A stretch of 22,006 nucleotides of DNA from JANSWY01 sp038525605. Lineage in GTDB: Bacteria > Bacteroidota > Bacteroidia > Cytophagales > Cyclobacteriaceae. The position numbers and the translations under genes are program-made. Position 1 is the stretch's first letter, and each line of letters opens with the position of its first letter. The notes under the pieces were generated by a model. It saw only the letters and a program-made list of their open reading frames with translations. It had not been told where the DNA came from and made no database searches. Shown piece by piece: positions 16,501 to 22,006 of this stretch. Location of the stretch: NCBI GenBank assembly GCA_038525605.1, contig JBCBHL010000086.1, positions 1 to 22,006 on the forward strand, in the 5' to 3' direction.

Positions 16501-19500
16501 CTGGAAATGTGATGAAACACTCCTGCTAAAACGAATTCGCCTTTTCCTAACTGATAAAGGCATGCACGGAACATGAAATCACTACTTAAATCGAATGGTG
16601 CAGATAAAAAAGCACTTAACTCTTCGCTTGAAATAAAGCCCTCTTTTGTCAAATCCTGATATGCTAATTCCCAGTTATTGGCAGAAAGTAACTTTTGATA
16701 TCCAACACCTTCGGCAGAATAGATAACTGTTCGCAGTACTTCGTGGCGATTTACGACCTGTTGAAGACTTGAGGTTAGCGCTTGTTTATCCAAATTTCCT
16801 GAAAGCCTGAAAGCAAAGGGTAAATGATATTCCAGACTGCCCTGCAGCTGATCCATGAACCACAAACGTTCCTGACTAAAAGAAAGCGGAATCTTATCTG
16901 GTTTTTCATCAATGTATATTACAGCAGGTAATATTGCACCCTTTCGACGTGTTGATAGATGGTTTGCCAGCCTGTCAATATTCGAATGCGTGAAAAGATC
17001 CCGAACTGTTATTTCTAACTCCAACTCCTTTCGGATCATAGAGACTAATCGGGTAGCCAATAAACTATGACCTCCTAATTCAAAGAAATTATCATAAATC
17101 CCGATTTGCGCTATGCCTAACAGACCTTGCCAGATTCCCACCAGCTGTGTTTCTAATTCCGTTCCTGGGGCAACATAAGCACTGGCAGACAATAGGGAAT
17201 CATCTAATACTGGTAATGCCTTTCGATCCAGCTTTCCATTGGCTGTAAGTGGCATTTGCTCTAATTCCACCCATAATCGGGGTACCATATAATCAGGTAA
17301 CCTTTGCTGTAATTTTTCCTGGATGTACTCTTTGTTTAGATTCTCTTCCGGGTGACCTTCCCATACCACATATCCAATCAGTCTTTTAAGGCCGTTTTGG
17401 TCCTCACCGGCTATGACGCAGGATTGCCTGATTCCTTCAAGTAAGGATAAAGCGTTCTCAATTTCACCCAACTCGATACGATAGCCCCGTATCTTCACCT
17501 GACTATCAGTTCGGCCAATCAAATCAATATTGCCATCTGCTAACCAACGAGCCAAATCTCCGGTTTTATAGAGACGCTCACCTTCCTTAAATGGATGATT
17601 AATAAATTTCTCCTTAGATAAAGACTCCCTATTTAAATATCCCTCCGCGATCTGCACGCCACCGATGCATAATTCACCGGCAACTCCAATCGGTACCACT
17701 GCATTAGTATTATCTAATATGTAGAGTTGTACATTATTGATGGCACTTCCAATACTGACACTTTCTGATTTTTTCAATTGCTGAGCTGTCACCCAAATCG
17801 TAGCTTCAGTAGGTCCATACAGATTCCAAACGACATCACTGCTAGATGTCAGACTATCTTTCAAAGATTCCTTGATTGCCTCTCCACCAGTTAAAACAGT
17901 AACCTTTTCCTTGTTTTCCCAGCCATTATCAACTAACATTTGCCAGGTAGAAGGTGTAGCTTGCATGAAATCAGGCCGGTACCTTTCAATTGCATTTTGC
18001 AACTTATCACCATCTTTGATACTCATAGAATCTAACACTATTACCCTGGCGCCTACCAGCAATGGAGCGAACAATTCCAGGTAAAAAATGTCGAAAGTAT
18101 AAGTTGTCACTGAAAGAAAAACTTCCAGGTCTTTCATAGCCAACCGGTCGATCATCGCCAATTGGAAATTCAGTAAGCTGGAGTGAGAAATCGGTACTCC
18201 CTTTGGTTTTCCTGTACTACCAGAGGTATAGATCACATAAGCCAAATGCTCTGGTGAAGAAACTCTTTTCAGGTTTTTTGAAGGTTGAATTCCAATTTTC
18301 TGATCCCAATCGCTGTCTAATAAAACTACATCTAACTCCTTACTGATTGATAATCTGTCAGAAAATCCTGAAGAACTTAGCAATACCTGAACTCCAGAAT
18401 CTTCGATTACATAATCAATTCGCGATTGCGGATACTCCGGATCAATTGGAATAAATACCCCTCCTGACTTCAGAACTCCCAGGATGGCAACCACCATATC
18501 AATACTTCGATCTATACAAATACCGATTAAAGCATTAGGTTCTGGATTCTTGCTTAATAAATAATGTGCCAGTTGATTTGAACGCTCATTCAACTGTTTG
18601 TAACTCAATGATTCACCTTCATAAATAACAGCTGTAGTATCGGGTGTATTTTCAACTTGCCTTTCAAATAGATCAACGATAGTCTGATTGGACGGGTAGG
18701 ATGCTGTGGTCTCATTGTAGAGCTCCAGTATTTGAAACTTTTCAGCCTCTCCAATCATTGACAAATCACTAATCTGCGATGAGGGATTAGCTACAATTGC
18801 TGATAACAACTCCTGATAATGAACAAACATTCTATGAATTGTTGCCTCTTTGAATAAGTCTGTGCAATAGTTAAACTCCACGGCAAAGCAACTATCAGTC
18901 TCATTTATCGTGATTGTCAGGTCAAATTTTGCTGTATTTGATTCCTGATTTCCATATTCTGAAAGTACAAGACCATCCAACTCGATCTCTGTTGGATCTG
19001 TTGCATTCTGCAATGCAAACATTACCTGGAACAGAGGACTGATGCTCATATCGCGCGTCTTCACAACACGTTCTACCACTTTCTCAAAAGGAGTCTGCTG
19101 ATGGTCATATGCATTTAGAGTAGTTTGTTTAACAGCTTGCAGTAAGTCTTGAAAAGAATCACTTTTGTTTACCTGCGTTCTAAGCGCCAGGGTATTGACA
19201 AAGAAACCAATCAATCCTTCCAGATCCTTCTGGGTTCGTCTTGCAATAGGCGTACCAATACAAATATCATCCTGACCACTATTTCTGCTCATTAATAGCT
19301 TAAAGGCAGCAAGAAGCGTCATAAATACAGTAACCCCTTCTTTCTGACTGATATAACTAATAGCTTCACTTAAGCCAGTATTTAATTCAAAAGTAACAGT
19401 CTCTCCGGCAAAACTCTGAACCACAGGACGCTTGTAATCTGTTGGTATCTGCAAAGGGCTAACATTAGCTAATTTCTCCTCCCAGTAAGATATTTGCTGG

Positions 19501-22006
19501 TCAATGAACTCCCCTTCAAGGTAATTGCGCTGCCAGACGGCATAATCCGCATATTGCAAGGAGAGCTGTGGTAAATTTGCTTTCCCTCCAGAAACACGTG
19601 CATTGTACAGCTCAACAAACTCTCCAATCAGTATTGCTTGTGACCAACCATCGCTGGAAATGTGATGTAGAGTCCCTGCAAAAACATATTCATCTTCGTC
19701 CAATTTGTAGATCTGAGCCCGAAACATATAATCAGTACTCAAATCAAATGGCGTTGATAAAAACCTCTCCAAATCATCATTTAATAGAGACTTATCAGCA
19801 GTGAAATCTCTGAAAGACATTTTCCAGTCGTCTACTGGTAAAACCTGCTGATATCCTACTCCATCATTAGAGTAAATTACTGTACGTAATATTTCATGAC
19901 GGCTTAAAACCTCTTTAAGGCTCAGGAATAATGCTTCTTTATCAAGATTTCCGGATAGCCGGAATGCAAAAGGCATATGATACTCTACAGTACCTTGAAG
20001 TTGATCTAAAAACCATAATCTTTCCTGACTAAAAGTTAGCGGAATTTGCTCAGACCTTGGGTTGATCACAGTTACTTTAGGAAGAGTTCTTCCTTTGCTT
20101 TGAGCTGCCAGATGATTTCCTAAAGCCTCAATTGTGGCATAATTGAACACATCCCGGATGGTAATTTCTATTTCCATTACCTTGCGAATTGTAGCGACTA
20201 GCCGTGTGGCTGAAAGACTGTGGCCACCTAATTCAAAGAAGTTGTCATACACACCCACTTTTTCAGCACCAAGCAGTTCCTGCCATATATTTGCCAGCTG
20301 CTCTTCTATTTCAGATCTTGGCGCAACGTAATTCACACTTGATAGGGCAGAAATATCCAAATCAGGTAGTGCATTTTTGTCCAACTTTCCGTTTGACGTC
20401 AATCGCATCTCCTCGACAGCAACCCATAGCTGAGGAATCATATAGTCTGGTAAAACCTCCCCAAGTGATTCATGCAAGGATTCCTTCCAGGTTTTGTCAA
20501 GCTCATCTGTCTGGGTTCCATCCTGACGGCCTTCCAGGCGGCCTTCCATCACTACATAACCTACCAAACGATTGTTACCGTTGCTATCAGCTTTTGCTAA
20601 TACACAACACTGGTTCACTCCTTCCAGCTGAGATAAAGCATTTTCTATCTCTCCCAGCTCAATGCGATATCCCCGAACTTTTACCTGGTCATCCTTCCTG
20701 CCAATAAACTCTATGTTACCATCGGACATCCACCTGGCTAAATCACCGGTTCTGTATAAGCGGCCTTCATTCCGGAACGGGTCTAATACAAACTTCTCTT
20801 TTGTGAGTTGTTCTTTATTCCAATAACCTCTTGCAACATTGGCTCCTCCAATGCATAGTTCGCCGACGATTCCCTCCGGAACCAAATCCAAATTATCATT
20901 AAGGATATGAATTTGCGTGTTGGCAATTGGCTTTCCGATAGAAACTAATTCTTCTCTGATATTTTCGACATTGTAGTCAACCTGCTTGGTAGTTACAACA
21001 TGCGCCTCGGTAGGTCCATAGTGATTGTGCAAGGTAGCACCTATCTTATGTAAACCTTCTTTTACAGGTTGCGACAACCTTAACTGTTCTCCTGCTACCA
21101 CTATGTGATCGACAGGTGTTAACTGCTCCAACATTTTTTCTGATCCAATTAAATGGAAAAATGAAGTTGGAAGAAATAAGGTCTCAATTCCGCGATCTTT
21201 GATCAATGAAACCAATCCATTAAGGTCACTTTTTAATGCGGACGGAATAATATGCAACGTTCCACCCTGCGTTATTGTAAAGAATATTTCCAGAAAAGAT
21301 ACGTCAAAACTCATGCTGGTAAACTGACCTACATTCTGACATGAAATCTCAAGCTGGTGATAAAAGGATATCAGATTGAACATGGCCTTTTGAGGCAGCA
21401 TGACACCTTTAGGATTTCCAGTACTTCCTGAAGTATACATCACATAGACAAGATCTTTGATGGAAGTTACTCTGTCAAACCTTTGTTTTGGGTGTTGTGC
21501 AACAGACTCCCAGGAACTGTCTAGGTGAAAAGCAGAAAAACCTTGATGGACATCTAGTACTGAACGACTTGAATCAGTACATAGTACCAACTCAACTGAG
21601 GAATCAGTTAACATATAAGCTATTCGCTTTTCAGGATACTCCGGATCTATCGGTAAATAAGCCCCCCCGGCTTTTAAAATACCTAAAATGCCAACCACCA
21701 TTTCTAAACCACGATCCAGGCATATCCCGACCAAATGATCAGCATTAACGCCCTGACGTGCCAGGTAATGCGCCAGCTGGTTAGACCGGTCATCCAGCTC
21801 CTTATAGGTAATCTTTTTTTCACCATCAACCGCAGCGATAGATTCAGGATTATTCGCTGCTTGTTCCTCAAATAAATCAACTACTGTCTTACCTTTAGAA
21901 AAACCGACTGTTGTATCATTGAAAACTTCCAGCAAATTAACCTTTTCTGCTTCTGGAATTACAGAAATATTCCCCACAGGCTGGTCAAGTGAGGTTTCAA
22001 ATTGCT
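10494..22006 (-). CDS. Nonribosomal peptide synthetase, four modules visible (A-T, C-A-T, C-A-T, C-A-T), 5' end outside window
   Basis: A cytoplasmic multimodular enzyme that activates amino acids as adenylates, loads them on phosphopantetheine carrier domains and condenses them. The frame is open through the right edge: nine codons (QFETSLDQP) precede the GTG at 21977, so that GTG is an internal valine and not a start; residue numbers here count from it. Order: A1 (about 30-535), T1 (Ser587), C2 (His771 in HHISSDGWS), A2 (1098-1580), T2 (Ser1638), C3 (His1822), A3 (2150-2630), T3 (Ser2685), C4 (His2907 in HHLIIDH), A4 (3224-3715), T4 (Ser3770), charged tail to 3827, stop TAA at 10496-10494. 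Every A domain has YTSGSTG, GPTE, TGDL and NGK motifs; every T has LGGHS. No epimerization, methyltransferase, cyclization or thioesterase domain is seen, and the protein ends on a carrier domain, so the chain must pass to the next protein. Predicted substrates: X-Gly-Phe-X. Confidence 0.97.
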   Translation of the reverse strand, partial: QFETSLDQPVGNISVIPEAEKVNLLEVFNDTTVGFSKGKTVVDLFEEQAANNPESIAAVDGEKKITYKELDDRSNQLAHYLARQGVNADHLVGICLDRGLEMVVGILGILKAGGAYLPIDPEYPEKRIAYMLTDSSVELVLCTDSSRSVLDVHQGFSAFHLDSSWESVAQHPKQRFDRVTSIKDLVYVMYTSGSTGNPKGVMLPQKAMFNLISFYHQLEISCQNVGQFTSMSFDVSFLEIFFTITQGGTLHIIPSALKSDLNGLVSLIKDRGIETLFLPTSFFHLIGSEKMLEQLTPVDHIVVAGEQLRLSQPVKEGLHKIGATLHNHYGPTEAHVVTTKQVDYNVENIREELVSIGKPIANTQIHILNDNLDLVPEGIVGELCIGGANVARGYWNKEQLTKEKFVLDPFRNEGRLYRTGDLARWMSDGNIEFIGRKDDQVKVRGYRIELGEIENALSQLEGVNQCCVLAKADSNGNNRLVGYVVMEGRLEGRQDGTQTDELDKTWKESLHESLGEVLPDYMIPQLWVAVEEMRLTSNGKLDKNALPDLDISALSSVNYVAPRSEIEEQLANIWQELLGAEKVGVYDNFFELGGHSLSATRLVATIRKVMEIEITIRDVFNYATIEALGNHLAAQSKGRTLPKVTVINPRSEQIPLTFSQERLWFLDQLQGTVEYHMPFAFRLSGNLDKEALFLSLKEVLSRHEILRTVIYSNDGVGYQQVLPVDDWKMSFRDFTADKSLLNDDLERFLSTPFDLSTDYMFRAQIYKLDEDEYVFAGTLHHISSDGWSQAILIGEFVELYNARVSGGKANLPQLSLQYADYAVWQRNYLEGEFIDQQISYWEEKLANVSPLQIPTDYKRPVVQSFAGETVTFELNTGLSEAISYISQKEGVTVFMTLLAAFKLLMSRNSGQDDICIGTPIARRTQKDLEGLIGFFVNTLALRTQVNKSDSFQDLLQAVKQTTLNAYDHQQTPFEKVVERVVKTRDMSISPLFQVMFALQNATDPTEIELDGLVLSEYGNQESNTAKFDLTITINETDSCFAVEFNYCTDLFKEATIHRMFVHYQELLSAIVANPSSQISDLSMIGEAEKFQILELYNETTASYPSNQTIVDLFERQVENTPDTTAVIYEGESLSYKQLNERSNQLAHYLLSKNPEPNALIGICIDRSIDMVVAILGVLKSGGVFIPIDPEYPQSRIDYVIEDSGVQVLLSSSGFSDRLSISKELDVVLLDSDWDQKIGIQPSKNLKRVSSPEHLAYVIYTSGSTGKPKGVPISHSSLLNFQLAMIDRLAMKDLEVFLSVTTYTFDIFYLELFAPLLVGARVIVLDSMSIKDGDKLQNAIERYRPDFMQATPSTWQMLVDNGWENKEKVTVLTGGEAIKESLKDSLTSSSDVVWNLYGPTEATIWVTAQQLKKSESVSIGSAINNVQLYILDNTNAVVPIGVAGELCIGGVQIAEGYLNRESLSKEKFINHPFKEGERLYKTGDLARWLADGNIDLIGRTDSQVKIRGYRIELGEIENALSLLEGIRQSCVIAGEDQNGLKRLIGYVVWEGHPEENLNKEYIQEKLQQRLPDYMVPRLWVELEQMPLTANGKLDRKALPVLDDSLLSASAYVAPGTELETQLVGIWQGLLGIAQIGIYDNFFELGGHSLLATRLVSMIRKELELEITVRDLFTHSNIDRLANHLSTRRKGAILPAVIYIDEKPDKIPLSFSQERLWFMDQLQGSLEYHLPFAFRLSGNLDKQALTSSLQQVVNRHEVLRTVIYSAEGVGYQKLLSANNWELAYQDLTKEGFISSEELSAFLSAPFDLSSDFMFRACLYQLGKGEFVLAGVFHHISSDGWSRGILTKEFTQIYEAHVSGNPLELPPLTLQYQDYALWQRAHLEGAIVDKELAYWEDALQGVSALQLPTDYTRPSVQSVSGNTISFELNNIVSAGINELSQKEGVTVFMTLLTAFKVLMSRYSGQEDICIGTPIANRTQNELEEMIGFFVNTLALRTQVTGSNSFLDLLQAVKQTTLQAYDHQQVPFERVVERVVKTRDQSMSPLFQVLFALQNTPDSGQVELDGLTISAYEQQFGNAAKFDMAVTVEESGTESEIRYSLDVNYCTDLFKEETIRRMIAHYQALLEAILDSPSSQIGLISFLNKEEKYQLLDMFNDTAVEYPIKGTIVDLFEDQVQKTPDATALIFAEESISYKELDARANQVAHQLTEKGVTAEELIGVCLDRGSDLIISILGVLKAGGAYVPIDPAYPQDRVQYIVKDAGLRVLVSKAEILDQISDSKIKDVILLDADSDSIAAKPTTSLNVNLSVDDLAYVIYTSGSTGKPKGVLIEHSGICNTIQGQISLFGLSGQDNCLQFASPSFDASVWESFLSLLSGATLCIIDEEAKYDTDYFAKYIDEKAISFATLPPAFFRLLDVTKLSGIQTLVTAGEEAPLENARLFSKTGNYFNAYGPTETSICATIYNGDFNSSVPIGLPVANATAFILNSDLALVPIGAVGELCVGGAGLARGYLHREALTAERFIDHPFKSGERLYRTGDLARRLPDGNIEFIGRADDQVKIRGYRIELGEVEHALSLLEDVRQSCVIARTDENGSKRLIAYVVMEDRLNKDVLQTELQKHLPEYMVPSLWVQLDEMPLTTNGKLDRKALPELNMSSLSVNQYVAPTTKTELQLAAIWQHLLGIEKVGLYDDFFELGGHSLLAVQLISKVQEIGYNLSIRDIFSNPTIALLSTRLSAVEEAYKVPENGILAGCSYITPGMVPLIGLNQEELDRVMDLVPGGGPNIQDIYPLAPLQEGIYFHYQMSDRTKGDPYVISHLLSFTSMEERLNFTAALEFVIGRHDVLRTCVLSDGFTQPMQVVLREVDLPLEELSLDSEKDILAQIQKETASDNLWMDLSRAPLLQVKLADDIANGAFYLILNFHHLIIDHLGLEKVEKEVRSYLSGQSSALPKPALYRDFVGHALNADKIAQSKEYFSGIFGEIESPTYPFNLSDTKIDGSAQMVTSRANLSAELRDELREVSGSLKVSPAVLFHAAFGLVVGRCSNSDYALFGSVLLGRLQGSKGSESSLGLFMNTLPVLLNLKGEISEYISHTSEYLQELLNYEQTPLSAIHQLSGFSNEVPLFSALLNYRHTTPGTLSDGTSDLGFELTSGEERTNYPFILSIDDFGNDFGLEVKLSDQSIDPSAVISYMESSLKLILKNLNGELKTTVDELSIVSDEERHQLLDVFNDTSVSFPDGKTVVDLFREQALNMPDAIAVSDLENKLTYKELDERSNQLAHYLRDQGVKADHLVGICLERGLEMVVGILGILKSGGAYLPIDPEYPEKRIAYMLTDSTVKLVLCLDSSRQALAAHEGFSVLPLDSEWSTIERFSSDQFEQEITTSDLAYVMYTSGSTGRPKGVMLPHRSMFNLISFYHQLDISSHRVGQFTSMSFDVSFLEIFFTVTQGGSLHIIPSSLKSDFTGLASFVNDHEIETVFLPTSFFHFIGAESVLEKLHSLEHIVVAGEQLRLSQVAKKGLDKIGATLHNHYGPTEAHVVTTKKVDYNVKNIAEELVSIGKPIANTQIYVLNDANGLVPKGIAGELCIAGNNVARGYWKNEQLTNEKFIPNPFKPEGLLYKTGDLARWLPDGNIEFIGRKDDQVKIRGYRIELGEVENALSILPGVNQCCVLAKADSSGNYRLVAYVKLQESNPTEAWKETMQGLLRESLPEHMVPQLWVSLDEIHLTSNGKLDKKALPDLDNSTLSTKEYLAPRTEMEEQLVRIWQDLLGVEKVGVYDNFFELGGHSLLATRLVATIVKDLEVDIMIKDIFSFVNIDELAAYLEYKKVKEQENSETVYKKTIKL
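10500..13830 (-). other. Module 4: divergent C4, A4 (same residue as A1), T4 and C-terminal tail
   Basis: C4 is preceded by a linker containing SYITPGMVPLIGL and QEELDRVMD, then NIQDIYPLAPLQEGIYFH instead of the SFSQERLWF opening. Its active site is HHLIIDH (first His codon 13259-13257): the usual final Gly of HHxxxDG is His. It also has LFGSVLLGRLQG and LGLFMNTLPV. The hallmark second motif of classical dual C/E domains, HH[IL]xxxxGD near the N terminus, is not seen. A4 is closely related to A1; code DVLVVAHVVK. T4 has LGGHS (Ser codon 10670-10668). The last residues after T4 are lysine- and glutamate-rich (KKVKEQENSE, ending KKTIKL) and may be the short linear motif recognised by the docking domain of the next protein, which is inference. 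Confidence 0.88.
13850..16900 (-). other. Module 3: C3-A3-T3, predicted phenylalanine
   Basis: C3 starts with IPLSFSQERLWFMDQL and has HHISSDGWS (first His codon 16514-16512). A3 has FDASVWE, TLPPAFFRLL, TLVTAGEE and NAYGPTETSICAT. The derived code DAWTVAAICK differs from GrsA phenylalanine (DAWTIAAICK) only at 299, I to V, a substitution also found in known Phe domains. T3 has LGGHS (Ser codon 13925-13923), but the rest of the carrier (AVQLISKVQEIGY, then SIRDIFSNPTI) differs from T1, T2, T4 and T5 and resembles T6 and T7. It is followed by the divergent C4. Confidence 0.9.
17000..20060 (-). other. Module 2: C2-A2-T2, predicted glycine
   Basis: C2 opens with IPLTFSQERLWFLDQL and carries the catalytic HHISSDGWS (first His codon 19667-19665) and IGFFVNTLALRTQ. 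A2 has FDIFYLE, QATPSTWQ, LTGGEA and NLYGPTEATIW, giving the code DILQLGLIWK, which matches the textbook glycine code at all ten positions as I remember it. T2 has LGGHS with Ser codon 17066-17064. C2 receives residue X from T1 as donor and glycine as acceptor. The A2 domain is very similar to A5 in the downstream gene, including long stretches of near-identical DNA. Confidence 0.9.
20080..22006 (-). other. Module 1: adenylation domain A1 (proline-like code) and carrier T1; its C domain lies outside the window
   Basis: The first visible residues (QFETSLDQP then NISVIPEAEK) are the linker seen between C and A domains elsewhere in these proteins, so a C domain should lie just upstream. A1 has YTSGSTGNPKG (core A3), FDVSFLE (A4), NHYGPTE (A5), YRTGDL (A7), VRGYRIELGE (A8) and NGKLDK (A10). 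Hand alignment to GrsA gives D235 V236 L239 L278 V299 A301 H322 V330 V331 K517. Known proline domains read DVQLIAHVVK, so eight positions agree, I299 is conservatively V, and Q239 is L. The substrate could be proline, a substituted proline or another residue. T1 has LGGHS with the attachment serine codon at 20219-20217. The A8-A10 region has an extra stretch of about 15 residues compared with A4. Confidence 0.85.
20527..20548. repeat. 12-bp tandem microduplication inside A1
   Basis: The 10-base string CGGCCTTCCA occurs twice with a 12-base period. It encodes the EGRLEGR stretch in the loop between core motifs A8 and A10 of A1. The copy adds four residues in frame and sits in a loop that is longer here than in the paralogous A4, so it looks like a neutral slippage insertion. 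Confidence 0.7.

Larger units (their letters stand above)
13800..21900 (-). repeat. Three-module block, copy 1 (X-Gly-Phe)
   Basis: A1, A2 and A3 with their carriers form a series whose first two A domains are the closest relatives in this window of A4 and A5. The block ends with a T3 of the subtype that precedes a divergent C domain, as copy 2 does with T6. A1/A4 share FDVSFLE, FLPTSFFH, VVAGEQLRLSQ and NHYGPTEAHVVTT. A3 and A6 share an N-terminal half with KAGGAYVPIDPAYP, unlike the PIDPEYP or PIDPEFP of the other A domains. Boundaries are approximate and the block is inferred by eye. Confidence 0.6.

Noticed and set aside
20204..20707. 167-codon plus-strand ORF, the longest on that strand
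   Set aside because: It runs antisense to A1 and T1, whose motifs (TGDL, RIELGE, LGGHS) are intact on the minus strand. Its product shows no recognisable domain, and similar shadows recur opposite equivalent NRPS regions.
21975..21977. GTG at 21977 as the start of the upstream NRPS gene
   Set aside because: The frame stays open upstream to the window edge and encodes a normal C-A linker. Starting here would leave a protein beginning inside a linker, so the codon is an internal valine.

Overview
The whole window is coding sequence on the minus strand and belongs to one nonribosomal peptide synthetase (NRPS) assembly line. Two giant genes lie head to tail and overlap by one base. The upstream gene (10494 to beyond 22006) enters through the right edge and is 5'-truncated here. 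The downstream gene (1 to 10494) leaves through the left edge and is 3'-truncated. No RNA genes, mobile elements, CRISPR arrays or intergenic gaps are visible. Plus-strand ORFs and short minus-strand ORFs are frame shadows of the NRPS genes.

Organism: base composition is moderately AT-rich by eye, the internal start codon has no Shine-Dalgarno sequence, and the condensation domains carry the SFSQERLWF signature followed by HHISSDGWS. This fits a Bacteroidota bacterium (for example a Chitinophaga-, Flavobacterium- or Cytophaga-like lineage), but that is inference. Another AT-rich Gram-negative or a cyanobacterium cannot be excluded from sequence alone.

Layout in order of synthesis (right to left): gene I carries A1-T1, C2-A2-T2, C3-A3-T3, C4-A4-T4 and a short charged tail. 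Gene II carries a TubC-like docking domain, then C5-A5-T5, C6-A6-T6, C7-A7-T7 and the start of C8. My hand alignment to the GrsA pocket residues gives these adenylation codes: A1 DVLLVAHVVK (proline-like, one key mismatch), A2 DILQLGLIWK (Gly), A3 DAWTVAAICK (Phe), A4 DVLVVAHVVK (same unknown or proline-like residue as A1), A5 DILQLGLIWK (Gly), A6 DAIWLGGTFK (Val), A7 DLTKIGHIGK (Asp). The visible part of the product is therefore predicted as X-Gly-Phe-X-Gly-Val-Asp, where X is possibly proline. Loading and termination lie outside the window.

Two structural features stand out. The assembly line looks like a duplicated three-module block, X-Gly-Phe then X-Gly-Val. There are also two classes of condensation domain. 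The ordinary class has HHISSDGWS. The divergent class (C4, C7, C8) has HHxxxDH and a long N-terminal linker ending in NIQDIYPL. The divergent class always follows a distinct carrier-domain subtype, and it follows exactly the chiral residues Phe, Val and Asp, never Gly or X. Because no separate epimerization domain is visible, this pattern makes the divergent domains candidates for combined condensation/epimerization or other stereo-specific function.
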